Positions 11,385 to 23,681 of a stretch of DNA of 64,000 nucleotides are shown piece after piece. Where the stretch lies: assembly GCA_026120185.1 (NCBI GenBank), contig JANUWF010001052.1, forward strand, positions 558,001-622,000. The letters are read 5' to 3'. The position numbers and the translations under genes are program-made. The stretch's first letter is position 1. Each line of letters opens with the position of its first letter. A model generated the notes under the pieces. It made no database searches, was not told where the DNA came from, and saw only the letters and a list, made by a program, of their open reading frames with translations. The stretch is from Voacanga thouarsii (Eukaryota > Streptophyta > Magnoliopsida > Gentianales > Apocynaceae).

Positions 11385-11413
11385 GAAAGACCATACTTCT
11401 TCACATCACTTGG
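11385..11413 (+). pseudogene. WAT1 pseudogene exon 4 stub after retrotransposon
   Basis: These 29 bases continue exon 4 of the intact gene (compare 16545-16572). The homology then ends in a 15-base copy of the LTR end (CATGTCGATCCTATT, 11414-11428) and the inverted-repeat element. Confidence 0.8.
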
Positions 11414-11417
11414 CATG

Positions 11418-12320
11418 TCGATCCTATTCACAGAATGCGACCATAACAGTATTTTAACTGCATAAAAATTAAAAAAAAAATTCCATGCGACTTCAGGTCG
11501 CATTCTCAAGTCACAGAGTCGTTCTTCCTCTGCGCACAATCCCTCTGCAACTTGTCGTTCTTCCTCAATTAAATCCGAGCACCGCAACTTCGCCGACATC
11601 CCTTCGCCGCCGAGGACAGCTTTTGATAGAATTTATCCACTCAAATATCCACCTCAGGTGACCAATCAAACTTGTTATTCTTCATTGTGCTTTGCTGTGA
11701 AATGGAATTGATGTACCTTGTGGGTAAGATCAGGCTGCTAAAACGTGCATTTTAAGCATCTGTAGCAGTGTCCCCCCTTAGTAGATCCTTAAAAGTACTG
11801 AAACTGAAATAATCATTGTAAGAAAAAACTATCCAATAACTACCGGCTTCTTTTGGCTCTTAAGATCAATTAGAAAAACTTTGTTTTTCAGATGAAAGTT
11901 GACTTTAATAAATAATAGTCCCACTATAACAGCAAATAGGACTGCACAATCTTCTCCTCCTCTTGATAAAAGTTCTGATCAAGGAAGTTTCCTTCATTAA
12001 GGAGTAGGGTCAAAATATAACAGAAGGGTCATATCAGCAAAATCTAAGAGATTGTAACTTCATTTTGTGTTCACATTTTAACAAAGAGAAATGAGAGGTT
12101 GGATGGTTTGAGATTTGAAGTCAAGCGGGAACACAATGGAAAAAGTAGTAGAAAGGAGGACAGGCGAGGCAGCAGAAAGATGTGAAGGGCGCATTCAGGT
12201 TGCATTCCTGGCATGCGACCTTAGGTCTATGATATTTTTTTTAAAATTTTATCCAGTTAAAATGCAGTTATGGTCACATTTTGTGGTAATGCGACCACAC
12301 CAGAATGCGACCACACTACA
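11418..12320. mobile_element. non-autonomous element with long terminal inverted repeats
   Basis: About 11428-11510 is similar to the reverse complement of about 12190-12310. Shared blocks include TGCGACCATAAC, TATTTTAACTGCATAAA and a tract of A/T then a GGTCGCAT block. The motif GAATGCGACC or its complement recurs near both ends, and small hairpins (ATGCGAC...GTCGCAT, about 11485-11505) are present. The interior is less AT-rich. It includes a minus-strand open frame from ATG 11599 (MSAKLRCSDLIEEERQVAEG...) that runs into the left repeat, and a similar short stretch on the right (MELFSKRIPTVG..., minus, about 12390-12330). These could be captured gene pieces, as in Pack-type elements. No transposase is seen and target duplication was not found; the superfamily is open (Mutator-like or foldback). 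Confidence 0.6.
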
Positions 12321-12730
12321 TTCGAAATTCCACCAGCGATAACCCCACTGTCGGAATTCTCTTGGAAAACAGCTCCATTTCCCAGAAATTCCGCAAATCG
12401 AACCCTACATTATACTTACTATATATATACTTTCACAAGTTTCATAAAGTATGAAGGAAAAGTAAAAAGAAAAAAACCTTCAATATATGATAAATATATA
12501 AATTTCAATTCTTGTATAAATCATTATTTTTTAATAATTTAATTCATACATAATTTTATATACTTAGATTAGTTAGATGTTCATTTGAAATATATAATTT
12601 TATATAAAAATTAAAATAAAATAAAATTTTACAATTAAGGAGAAGAAAGACACTTTTATCTAACTAATAAATATTAAAAGACAGGATTATAAATTTATAT
12701 TAAAAGGATATGAATTTAACCATTTTTTTC
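12321..12730. other. AT-rich spacer
   Basis: No gene. Very AT-rich from 12420 on. It leads into duplicated copy B. Confidence 0.5.
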
Positions 12731-15418
12731 CTATCCTTAAAATTATTTTTAATAGTGTCAAAGATGTTTTGGGGCTGCATAGATTAGGTCCATATTATTT
12801 ATGAATCAACAGAAGAAGTTTGACACAAATTTCCCATGTAGTCTCCCATATTTGGTGTACAACTTTGACTGAAAATTGGATTTTTTTTTTTTGGTCATCT
12901 ACTTGTTTTTCTACTTAGTAGATAAATTAGTCTACACTGGCCAGCTTGTTTTCTAATTTTATCTTCTTTTAAAGACTTGTTCAAGAATGTATTAATATAA
13001 CACTGTCTTACTTTAAATTGCATAAACAATTAGTTCATTACTTTTTTATTCAGATTTAAATATTTATATTTTTATTTAAAATTTAATTTAAAATAAAACA
13101 TTCAAATATGAACGAAAGAGGCTTTTTATTTCCCTCTAAATAATAATAATAAGTAAAAAAAAAAAAAGAAACACTAGATGGATGTGTTTATACATTTAAA
13201 ATATTTTTTTCAGATATAATTGAATGACTATTCATAAACGTTACTTTCTTTAAATCAAGCCTTCAAATTTGTATTTTTTTAACTAATTGTTACCGTCTAT
13301 TTCAAAGGGTTGGTTAATTTAGTAGAATAGTCGACAAAGGAAATTTAAAACAACGACCGTCTCTCTAACGTCAAAGTCATGGAATGAGACACCAACGTTG
13401 ATCAAAACTTCCTTCCCCTTTACGTATGTAAGTAAATTTTTGCCAACAGCAAAGAATATTTCGCTTGAAAATGAAATTTGACCACCTTTCCAATTTATTT
13501 ATTAAGGAAAAAAAAAAATGAAGTTCTCATTTCTTTATTTTACTTTAGAAGAGAAGGATTAATGGCTTGATTGATAAGTATTGAATTTTAAAAATTAAAA
13601 TTTGAAGATTAAGTCTTAAATTTTGAAATTTGAATTAATTATAATTTATTTTTACATTATATTTTATTGTAATTTAAATGTGTATTAAATATATTCATAT
13701 TTCAAACTTGAGTAATTTTCATTTCATTTAAAATTTATAAAAAGATTTCAAAACGTTTTAATCAATAAAAAAATAATAATAATTTATTATCAGACGTATT
13801 TAATATTGTTCGTTATTAATCGCGATTAATGAAATAATATTTAATTAATTAATTTTAAACATCTAATTGAATTATCAAATAGATTCTAAAATTAAGACCT
13901 CATTAAATTGTTATGAACAAAACATTAGCTGCCCTAATCATCATTAATAGCAGCAGTGAAAGAGAAATTATAATTTTTAAGGTCTAAAATGAAAACAAAA
14001 AGGATGGTTTTATTGGCTTTGGAAGAGGAAATTTGATAGGAATGTCATCACATAAATTATAAAGTCGAAAACGGTTTTGTTCTTTTGTCTAGGAGTCAAA
14101 ATGCTCATGCATGTTTTCATGAGGACCGTGATTTCGACTTTAAAAGGTCACTAATACCTTCCACAAAATGTTTCAAACACGAAATGTCTTTATGAGTGAG
14201 ACAAATATGGTAGTTGAGTGGGTAATTAGTTCCATCGTTTTGACTAACGAATTTGAATTGGTATGATAAAAGTGCTTAAAATAGATATTTACTTGGATCG
14301 TTTTCTATTTTTAAAATTTTTAATGCTTTATACGAATTGTTTTATAATAATTATAACTCAAATTAAATATTTTACACAATTAGGCGATTTTTTATAATTA
14401 TATGTCTAAAGAGATATTTGAGATTATATATGTCACGATCGTGATTAAATAAAATGTTCATTTACAATTTAGAATAAGTAATGTATAATAAAAAAACGTG
14501 TAATTGTTGCTAATTTTTCTGTGTGTATAAAATTGTGATGCAATTTCTGTATAGAAATTCTCCTGCCCTGATCCCCAAGAGGGATAGTTATCGATGTTAG
14601 AAGCCCCCCTCTATTTTTTCTACCATGAAACAGCAAAAGGAGGTTGAAAATCAACAACTTAAAGTGAATGCACAAATGAGATACTATTTTGCATGACTTG
14701 TAAGTTCTTTCCTCTTTTAAGTTTATATGATATGGGAAGAGTTCTGTGTTGAGCTTGACAAATTTGTCCCCCTTTAGAATATCTGCAAATCAGTAGGGCA
14801 AACTAGTTATGGCTGGGCATGCATTAATTATCACCATCAGTATTATTGATAAAAACCCTTTCCTTTTCTTGCTGATTTATACATCGTTTGTTTCTAACTT
14901 CAAAGGGCAAAAGTTAAAAATCATGTGTCCACTTCATTAGGCTTATGTTTTGCTTTCAAACTCAATTATTTTCACCCTTTTCTCGATACGTGTACTGCAA
15001 TTTCTTTTCCAGTCAAAAAATGTGTTCTATAGATTTTTTTTTTTTTCATGACCTGTTGATTATTCATTTCCAATCTTTATGTTCAAGAATATGAAATTAT
15101 TGTCGTTGGAGAAATATTATTTTTTGTTATTGAGCTTGACCTCAACTTTCCAAAGAAAAAATTTCCATATCTGCACTTTTTTCCATTACCTTTTCCCCGT
15201 CAGAATCAGCACCGACTACATATATGACTCAAAGATTTTCAACCTCCAATTGCAGAGTCTTTCTGCAACCGTTAATTGAGTCAAGTTGACTCCAAATGGA
15301 TATTTCTGGAGTGGAAATTGACGGCAGATGGCGAAAACTGATCTTCTGAACACTAGAGTAATTGTTTATAAATCAAGATTGCTTGTTGTTTGAGTTCTAT
15401 CAAGAGGAGGCAAAGGCC
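12730..15418 (+). repeat. segmental duplication copy B, upstream region of WAT1 gene
   Basis: This non-coding stretch precedes the intact transporter and matches copy A (1700-3362) in blocks up to about 14870. From there to 15418 it is unique to B because A carries a deletion. It holds an extra AT-rich segment (13561-13888) that may be a MITE and another insertion relative to A at about 14597-14783. The promoter and 5' UTR of the transporter should be in the last few hundred bases, but no clear TATA box was assigned. Confidence 0.75.
13561..13888. mobile_element. hAT-like MITE candidate in copy B
   Basis: About 330 bp of AT-rich sequence is present in copy B and absent from copy A between GAAGGATTAA and a TTCATTAAA-like block. 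Its start (GCTTGATTGATAAGT...) resembles the reverse complement of its end (...TATTTGATAATTCAATTAG), suggesting short inverted ends like common plant hAT-type MITEs. Exact ends and the 8-bp duplication were not resolved. Confidence 0.4.
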
Positions 15419-17379
15419 ATGGAAGGCAATATGAAGTTCCTACAGGGCTTCCGAACCTTCGTTGAAAGGAATAAGCCATATGTCGTCATGATCTTTATAC
15501 AATTTGTGTATACTGGAATGTCTTTGTTGTCCAAAGCAGCAGTCACAGAAGGAATGAATCCTTACATATTTGTTGTTTATCGACAAGCTTTTGCAGCAGT
15601 AGCCTTGGCTCCTTTTGCTTTCTTCATCGAGAGGTACCCTCAACTCTGCACATTTCTTATACTTTTCTCCTTGACTATTGATGATTTGTTCATCACCTGA
15701 ATATACAGAAAGGATCCTGCTCCCTTATCATTTGTACTACTCTGCAAGATATTCTTGGTTTCTTTATGTGGGTATGTGGTTCCTTTCATTTTTCCTTTCT
15801 CAGATATAATCTGCACACAATATTTCAAACTGAGTCTAAGAGTTCATAGCATCCTTGTTAGCTGTTAAACCAAGGTTCAATCAATGTGATTTAGTCTGCA
15901 GAATCGGTTAATGTGTTCAGAACTGAGTCCAAGAGTTCGAGAATATATGTATCCTTACTAATTGTTAAGCCTACGTTTGATGTGATATAGTCTACATCAT
16001 TTGATGAAGCTAGAATTGTCTACAAGTTACCTCAATAGATTGAGAGCATTCTTATTGGTTAAATGTAGGTTTGAAACTCATTAGTTCCCTTCTGATGATT
16101 CCAAGGATAGCGTACAACAGGATCATCGTAACTGTGATGAGGCCTTTGACTTCATTACATGCATTTTCTTCTTTGTGTTTCTTGTCATGATCCTTTTGAG
16201 TGTGAAATTGCAGGATTACTGCGAGCTTAAACCTTTACTATTTCGGCCTCAACTATGTTACTGCAACATTTGCTACAGCAATCACCAACACAATTCCGGC
16301 CATTACCTTCATCCTTGCAGTTTGCTTGAGGTACTAAAAGGAACGGCCAAAGTGGCGAATCCTCGAATATAAAACAACAGATGAAATTGGCCCATCATTA
16401 ATATTGAGCATTTCAGGATTGAAAAGATATCAATACACCAAAATCATGGAATAGCTAAGGTGTTGGGTTCTGCAGTAGGGCTCTCTGGGGCTCTGGTTTT
16501 CACTTTTCTCAAAGGACCTGCAATATTTCCTGCCATGAAAGACCATACTTCTTTACATCATTGGGCCAAAACTTACACAAAACAAGACTGGATAAAGGGT
16601 TCTCTCATTATGCTCTTGGCCAACGTAACATGGGCTTTCTGGATTATAATGCAGGTCAATCTCTCATATTTTCTGCTTGGTTTTCTTTTTTCCTTTCTTT
16701 TTCTTGGGATAAATAAATTTACTATTTACTTTAAAATTTCAGGGTCTCCTCATCAAGCAATATCCATCAAAACTACGTCTCACAACTCTGCAAATTTTCT
16801 TCTGCTGCATTCTTTCTGCAATTTGGGCAGTGACTCGTGAGAGAAACGTAGAATCATGGAAACTGGGATGGAATATTAATCTCCTTTCTGTGCTCTATTG
16901 CGTATGTTCATTATCTATTTCTTTGATAGGACGTTCCTTCATTATTTCTGGACTATAGGCTAGCATTTTTATTAACTACCCCCACCCCACTCTATGCAGG
17001 GCTTGGTTGTCACTGCAGTAAGTTACTGGTTGCAACTCTGGGTGGTGGAGAAGAAAGGCCCTGTATTCACAGCCTTGTTCAGTCCGCTGGCACTTATTAT
17101 AACAGCTATTTTCTCTGTGCTCTTATTTAAGGAAACTCTTCCCTGGGGAAGGTCAAAAACTTTTTACTATTTTCGTAGATAAACCGCAATGTCAAGCTTT
17201 CAATTACTGATTTTGCTTTATGTTATATTTACTACAGTTTCTGTGGAATTGTGCTGCTGGTGATCGGTCTTTACTGCGTTTTGTGGGGAAAACATAAAGA
17301 AGAAGAAAAAATTGACACAAACGAGAAAGAACTGGAAGTCAAAGAAGAGAACAACTTGAAGTCCATTACATGTCAATGA
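15419..17379 (+). CDS. WAT1-related (EamA/nodulin MtN21-type) membrane transporter
   Basis: Seven exons are joined by GT-AG introns: 15419-15633, 15709-15771, 16214-16330, 16417-16654, 16743-16901, 17000-17151 and 17238-17379. They total 1086 nt, 361 aa, a normal length for the family. The ATG at 15419 sits in GGCCATGG and begins MEGNMKFLQGF. Two EamA (drug/metabolite transporter) repeats of about five membrane helices each cover roughly residues 18-160 and 185-325; recognisable pieces are YVVMIFIQFVYTGMSLLSK, YYFGLNYVTATFATAITNT and GPVFTALFSPLALIITAIFS. The tail is charged and cytosolic-looking (GKHKEEEKIDTNEKE). Relatives include WAT1, a vacuolar auxin transporter, and UMAMIT amino-acid exporters; the substrate here cannot be read from sequence. 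A broken duplicate lies upstream at 3363-3817. No internal damage was found, so it is probably functional. Confidence 0.9.
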
Positions 17380-19214
17380 CAATTCATCCAGGGGAAAACA
17401 AAGCAGGGTGATCTTTACCCTTTTTTCTTCGAAGATTGAGAAGAGTGCACGTAAGGAGGCGAAGGGAGTTCAAGAAAGTAGATAATACCTTTGCTTAAGA
17501 GCCAAATTCAGAACAATAGAATCCATACAACTCTATTCTTGATTTATGAGATCAACTCGTAACAAGCAATTTTTATTTTTTATGCTCTATTCATCTTGCC
17601 AAATTGATGAACAGGGCAAGCAGCGTTACAGCCCGTTCTGAAAATAAAAAAGAGCTTAGAAACATAGTAAGATCATTGCTCAAAGCTATGTGCATATTAA
17701 GAATGTGCTAAGGTTTGCTCAATTTTTGGCATGCGATGAGATGATTGAACTGATTTTCATACAACAATGAATAATGTGCATAATCTAGCTTGTTTGCAAG
17801 ATTAAACACAAGAGTGGGAGCCCCAAATTAATCATATTACAACAACACATGAAACAACCTCCCAGTCTGAAGCCTTGGCAGAATTTCGGATTTCATGCAT
17901 TCTCCAGTTACCGGATGAAGACTACAACCAAAAATTCCCAAATCATCTTTCCCCGCCGAAGTCTGCCAACTAACCATCTGGAAACGTACGAAGTTGGCAA
18001 AAAAATCACCAAGAAGCTTTAATTATGATGGAAAACTTGTCCTACAACAGGCATAGATATCTGACAGCATATCATTGATCTCTGAAGGCAAAGGTTCTTT
18101 TCGGGGAGAAAAAATGATCCAGATATTGCTCCTTCTTAGCGCCAGTATGCCATTTAGAAATCTATTGAATTTATGTTAAACAATTGAGCTACCTGAAACC
18201 ATTGCAAAGAAGCCTATGAAAAGACAAGGAGTCTGACTTGGATGGAAATTTTGAATCTTACACCGGATGTAAAGACTATATTCAGATCAAAATTCATCCA
18301 TTCTATTCCATCCTTTCATTCTTGCCATGCATCTTTCTTCTTTTCCCTTGTTTTGGTTCAACTTAGCAATTTCACCTCAAAATCCTGCATGACAGAATAA
18401 ATTAGAGACTTGAATTTACTCATTACAGCAATTGCCAACAAAATCCATGCATCAACAGTATCTGGGGGCAGCTTCTCTATAGCACACAAGGGACATTTAC
18501 CATCTACATCTCGAGATGGCTGCTACAACAAAAGACATTGGATGCAAAAAGAATAGTTTAATAAACAAAGAGATGACGCCTTACTCAAAAGGCAATACAC
18601 ACTGGTTTGCACCAATACAAGACAACATCGCAATGCAATGATCCAATTTGTCTAAGTAAAGAAGTCCAAGCTTAAGCAGAAGTCTAGCACAACTACATTT
18701 ATACCTTTACATATCATTTTATTAATATATTTTTTTTAGTTAAGTTACAGTAGTCTAGTTAAAAGCCATATCTGGCTATGAAGATTGAAGAGTTGAATAA
18801 GCTCAATAGCTATCAGGAAAATCATATAAAATATATGACTTGCCCACAAGTTCTTGCTTTTATGGCCATACTATTATTAGAATATATAGCTTATTCAAGT
18901 TCAATGATCCTCAAATATAAATTCCTTTGGTTACTATAATCAGTCACTGCATGATACGTTACTCACAAATAAAAATACTGACACAAACTTGATTAGAGTC
19001 CACCAAAATTACATATTATTTTGTATTCCCCCCTACCCAAATTAAATGTCCACATTTCACTTGATATAAAAGTTTTGGAGTGTATTTGACCATATAAATT
19101 TACCAACTTTCCCTTAACAATTAAGAGGTTAGAAGTGGGACACATGAGTTAATGGCACCACATGCCTTATGCTAAGGAAGTTAATGGTACAAATATAGAT
19201 ACAAAATATATTTA
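17380..19214. other. intergenic region, probable 3' UTR sequence
   Basis: No open frame of note. The first 200 bases should be the 3' UTR of the transporter. The rest is of mixed composition; some may be 3' transcribed sequence of the minus-strand YqaJ-like gene, but this is not shown. Confidence 0.4.
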
Positions 19215-19238
19215 TTTTAAGACAGTGGAAATCATTAT

Positions 19239-19430
19239 CAAGAAGGGGAGCCTTGGCGCACCGGTTGAGGTGTTGCCGTGTGACCTCGAGGTCACGGGTT
19301 CGAGTCCTGGAAGCGGCCTCTTGCAAAAAAATGCAAGGTAAGGCTTGCCTACATTACACCCTTGTGGTGGGACCCTTCCCCGGACCCTCACTTAGCGGGG
19401 ATGCCTTTGTGCACCGGGCTGCCCTTTTTT
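19239..19430 (+). mobile_element. tRNA-derived SINE
   Basis: The body starts GGGGAGCCTTGGCGCACC and carries pol III A box (TGGCGCACCGGTTGAGG, about 19254-19270) and B box (GGTTCGAGTCC, about 19299-19309) spaced as in tRNA. It ends GGGCTGCCC followed by a T run. It closely resembles the Au-type SINE family widespread in flowering plants. A 24-bp target duplication TTTTAAGACAGTGGAAATCA... flanks it at 19215-19238 and 19428-19451 with no visible mismatch, so the insertion is recent. The open frames at 19129-19498 are shadows of this element. Confidence 0.9.
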
Positions 19431-19451
19431 TAAGACAGTGGAAATCATTAT

Positions 19452-20608
19452 GGAAAACCCAAAATAAACATATGGATATTCAATTTTGGAAAGAGTAACA
19501 AGAATAAAAATGAAGCCATCAAAAAGCAGAGCAACAGAATTTGAAGCACAATATCTATTTTATGTTCATTCAGATTCAGTTCCTGTTATATAGGACATGA
19601 TAAATGATTATTACAAAATAGTGCCTCCACACAATTTAAAAAAAACAGTAAATCAACATGCACTGGAACTACAAAGAAGTAGAACTTTAGGATTGTCCCT
19701 GATATAAAGCAAAATCATAGAACTAACAAGATAATATAAGCAGAACAAAAAACTAAGCAAATGTATTGTACAAACCCAAAACCATCTGGTTGCTTGAAAT
19801 GACAATTTGGGATGACAGAATTCTTCTTAGGGTAAATGCAAATGTAGCTACATCAAGATTCTTTTATGCATCTTGTTCTATATGTGAATGTGCACTTTAT
19901 AAGTTCCTTTACAACACTGGGCCCCTGTAATAATCTGTCCTTTTCAATTCAAAAAGTTCACTACCTTTTTACTCTTCTGCATCATATGGGTATCACCATA
20001 TCTTAAGGATTCATAACTAGATAGCGTTCATGTAATCCTCTTACCTGATGCTCTAATGGTAGGCACATAAAACCTAGCTATGTGGCACTCAGCCTACCAA
20101 CAAATCATTATTGAGGTTTAATAAAGATATCAAGCTGAAAAAAAGGTTCATATAGATAGCTACTGGGAGGCACTGGAAGTAGAGAAGAAGCTTGCACCTG
20201 AGACAGATTTCTGTCTTTTTTAACTTCCATCAGCAGCTTCAGAAAGCCAAATCCAGCTTTCATCCAATATTGCCTTCTTGGTGAAAGTGAGACTTCAGGC
20301 CTATCGAAATCCTCCAAAACTTACAGATAAAAATTACATTTATTTGGATAAAAAATCTATCACTGACCACACAACAGATTTGACGACTAAAGAATTTTCT
20401 CTGAACCTCTGAGGGCCCATATTAGGACTTATTTTTCAGCTTATGCTAGGAAGAGTCTTGTTTGATATATCCTACAGAAGTGTAGCTACTTGCTTCTCTA
20501 TCACATATAATTTCATCCACGATGGACGTCAAGAAAGAATTCCTTCAGCATATAAAAAGCACTCTGTACTTTATGATAACAACAACAATATAACTTCAAT
20601 TTCCTGCT
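19452..20608. other. 3' region of YqaJ-like gene
   Basis: No confident gene. A minus-strand open frame at 20317-20108 (69 aa, MEDFDRPEVSLSPRRQYW...) lies just downstream of the YqaJ-like gene and could be 3' UTR or an alternative last exon. It matches nothing I know. Confidence 0.35.
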
Positions 20609-22332
20609 TCAATCATATTGCAATTTCCCATCTATCTCCCTTATCAGTAAACTGGAGTTATCAACAACTTCTTTACTTGCACAGACTAAAGAACGACAAT
20701 ACTTATGCCTAGATTCTGGCCTGTAAGATCTTAACTCGACAAGGGGGTCTGAGATCACAGAACTTTTGTACAACTGCTTTGCAGGTTGGACATGTTTCCA
20801 CCAAAAATCAGATAAAGCTATCTTCAGAAAATCCCAATAATCTCTATCTCGGTGTAATCTAAACAGACTGCTTCCTTTTGGTGTCCATACATATAGGTCC
20901 ATCCATTCCCGATCCAATATCTCCATTAATCCTTGTGCTTGTGGAGTATAGTGAAGAGGAATTCGCTTCCATGGATAAGCTTTACTCATATCACCATCAA
21001 AATATGGGCATTTTATCTCCAGAACACCTCTAGAAGGCAAATCATATACAAACTTGTCAACTACTCCATCAGGGGAAGCTCCAAGCCAATCATCCTCATG
21101 ATTTATCTTCCCGTAAACCTGAAAATCAGGAAAGGATACAGGATTCCCTGTTATTAGCTTATATCTTTCAATGGCTTCTTCCTCCTTGATGTTACTCCAA
21201 CACGTAGCCATGTTACCACAAAAATGTTCAATTGCCCCGATCTTCTCCAACCATAGCTGGACTCTCCTACCAGGGAAGAACCCAATTGCAGCACTAAAAG
21301 TACTTGCTGTTAATTTATTCTTTCTTAATTCTTGCCAATTTTTGAACCAGTGCTGAAGATCTGGAGAACGAAGAATAGGATGTGCTTTTGTAGATTCAAC
21401 AATGCGAGAAAAGCCACTCCCAGCAGTACCAAACTCTCTTCTCTGGCTCCAAAGCTGAGAAAGTTTAACCTTCCTAAGGTTATTGCTGCAATCAGATAGA
21501 AAAGAATTCGTAAACAGGAAACAGCAAAATGCAAGTTCTTTATGTGACAAAGGAGTATATTTCAAATTAACAATAGGTGCCTCGCAATTGGAAATGCCAA
21601 AAAGGATATGTTTCAGGACATATTGACTTACAGAAGAGTAAAGAAGTATTAGTTACTCATGTTGGTGCTTAAGACTAACCACTCCAGGGCCATAGCTCAG
21701 GCTTCTTTATACTTTCAGTTCTACAGTGAGAAATAAACATCTAACTTGGCATAGTCAACAATTATTAACTTGGATATCATGAGCATTGTGCAGCAAAGAC
21801 AATTACAAAGATTTTCAATAACATAAGAAAACATTACAAGAGAGAAAGTAATCAATGAATTTTGAACATATTTAGCGTCCACTGTAATTAGGCTCATGTA
21901 AATATTGATGAAGTAAGTTTTGAAGCAATACTCATTTCCAAATCAAAGCCAGTCAGATTTCTGAAGGGAAATTTTCTCCATATTCACCAAGCTTGTTAAT
22001 TTGCAGAAAAATGTTACTCCACAAAAAGATAAAATCCCTTTTAAGGAACTAGCGAGAAGAAATGCAATATGGAGCTGAATCTCCAAAAATACCACAAGAA
22101 TAGAGAAAAAGAGAAAAGAAAACAACATCTCCTTTTGTTTTTCCTTGAGCAGACTATTTAAAAATTTATATTTCTTTGTAAAAGCCATTTCCTTGAGTAA
22201 TATTCCCTTTTTTCCCCTTGTAAAAAAGAAATTATCAGAGTGCCTTAAATATCTTCCCAAAAAAAAAAAAACAAAAACAAAAACAAAAGAAATGCAATCG
22301 TACTTAATTCGGCAGAACAGCAAATCAAACAT
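20609..22332 (-). CDS. YqaJ-type PD-(D/E)XK nuclease-like protein
   Basis: Two exons read on the minus strand: 22332-22304 (MFDLLFCRI...) and 21485-20609, joined by an 818-bp GT-AG intron, giving 906 nt and 301 aa. The second exon holds a YqaJ viral recombinase / lambda exonuclease-like fold: a leading HWFKNWQELRKNKLTAS motif, then the nuclease signature LGASPDGVV (about residue 140, acidic Asp), VLEIKCPY (about residue 167, the E-x-K pair) and HYTPQAQGLMEI (about residue 190). Plants have a few such proteins annotated as restriction endonuclease type II-like. Their role is not well known; DNA end processing in an organelle or the nucleus is a guess from the fold. Catalytic residues are kept, so it is probably active. 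The tiny first exon fits in frame but its start is an inference; the long exon is firm. Confidence 0.8.
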
Positions 22333-23520
22333 CCAGGTCCGCTTTCTCCAATCGTCACCTCCTGTGGTTCTCTGTTCTGCAAAACAATATCCTGCAGGTA
22401 AATTAGCATCTAATTATCCAAGCAAAGAAACACATAAATAAATCCATGTGAAATATAGTCTTCTGGAGCTTTTCATATTTCTTTCTCCAATTCTTTCATC
22501 GTTAACCAGAACCCAGCAAAAAACCCACTTTCAAATTCGAAACCCCATAAATGAAATTTAATTTAAAGCCTACTTAGAGATTACAGTGTCGCACTTTCTC
22601 CAGTAGTGATTGAGCAAATTACCAAAACCAAACAAATTTTAATTATTAAAGATCATATCCCGCCCGCTTCAATATGCAGAAACAGGAAGAACAAAGAGAA
22701 AAGGAACAAAGAGAAAAAAAGAAAGAAGAGAAGAGAGGAGGATGGCGAGCTTGCACCTACATGTATTTGCAGTATTTCCTGTTCCGGACTTGTAGAGAGA
22801 ACTGACAAGAAATCTCCCTCGCTGACGCTGTCACAGAGAGGCAGAGGTTTTAGCCTTCACTCCAGACCAGGGTTTTAGCCAGATTTTAGTATTTTAAAAA
22901 ATTAAAAAAGCTTCCGGCGTTAAAGACTGTCATATCCCCGCGGACCGCCACCCACATTGCACCGCAGCTCACCTAAACAATTCAATTGGGTTTTGCTACT
23001 GTCCCCAATCCCCAGCCCCCCGCCTCCCCCCTCTTTTTTAGTGTATTTTTAATTAAAATTATAACTCAATCGAGAAATTGACAATCAAAATTTATTTATA
23101 TTCGTATTTTGCTTAATAATCATGTAAGTTTAAATATAATTTCAAATTCAAATTCTAATGATATAGTGATAAATAAATAAATAAATATATAATTATTTAA
23201 TTTGTTTATTAATTTGATTAAAATAGTTAGTGTTAAAATTAATTAAATATTTTTTAATTCTAAGAAGGAGACTCTTTTCAACTTTATAAAAATTAAAAGA
23301 ATTAATTGAATATAAACTTAAATTTAAATAATAATCAAATAAATGTGTATAATTTTATTTTTTATATTTTTTTCAAGATTAAATTTGAACATTTAATGTC
23401 AATTTTGTTTCTATTCATATTGAATAAAAGCCTTACCTCTAATTCCAACCAAATTATCATTGGGACTACTTCATTTAATATAAGAAATGACATTAGTTAT
23501 ACATAAGAAATCTTTGCATG
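22333..23520. other. upstream region of YqaJ-like gene and AT-rich spacer
   Basis: From 22333 to about 22900 this is probably 5' UTR and promoter of the minus-strand YqaJ-like gene; it contains an (AAAAAC)-like run near 22258-22290 just inside the intron and purine-rich tracts at 22680-22745. From 22990 on it is AT-rich with no gene. Confidence 0.4.
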
Positions 23521-23681
23521 GTCCTCGCGGGGCAGCCAAGTTGATTGAAGATAGTAGATTTGAGACAAGTAATCAATGATCGGGACAAGCAGCTAATGAT
23601 CGAATCTTCTGAAGTTAATTTTCCTAAAAAATGAGTTCTCCTACCTTATGACTAGCTTAGTTACAGTGATTTACCTCCTTT

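Noticed and set aside
21943..22441. Opposed frames of 129 and 98 codons
   Set aside because: Mostly intron sequence of the YqaJ-like gene, rich in Phe/Lys from T/A runs. Only the first 29 nt of the minus frame fit as an exon.
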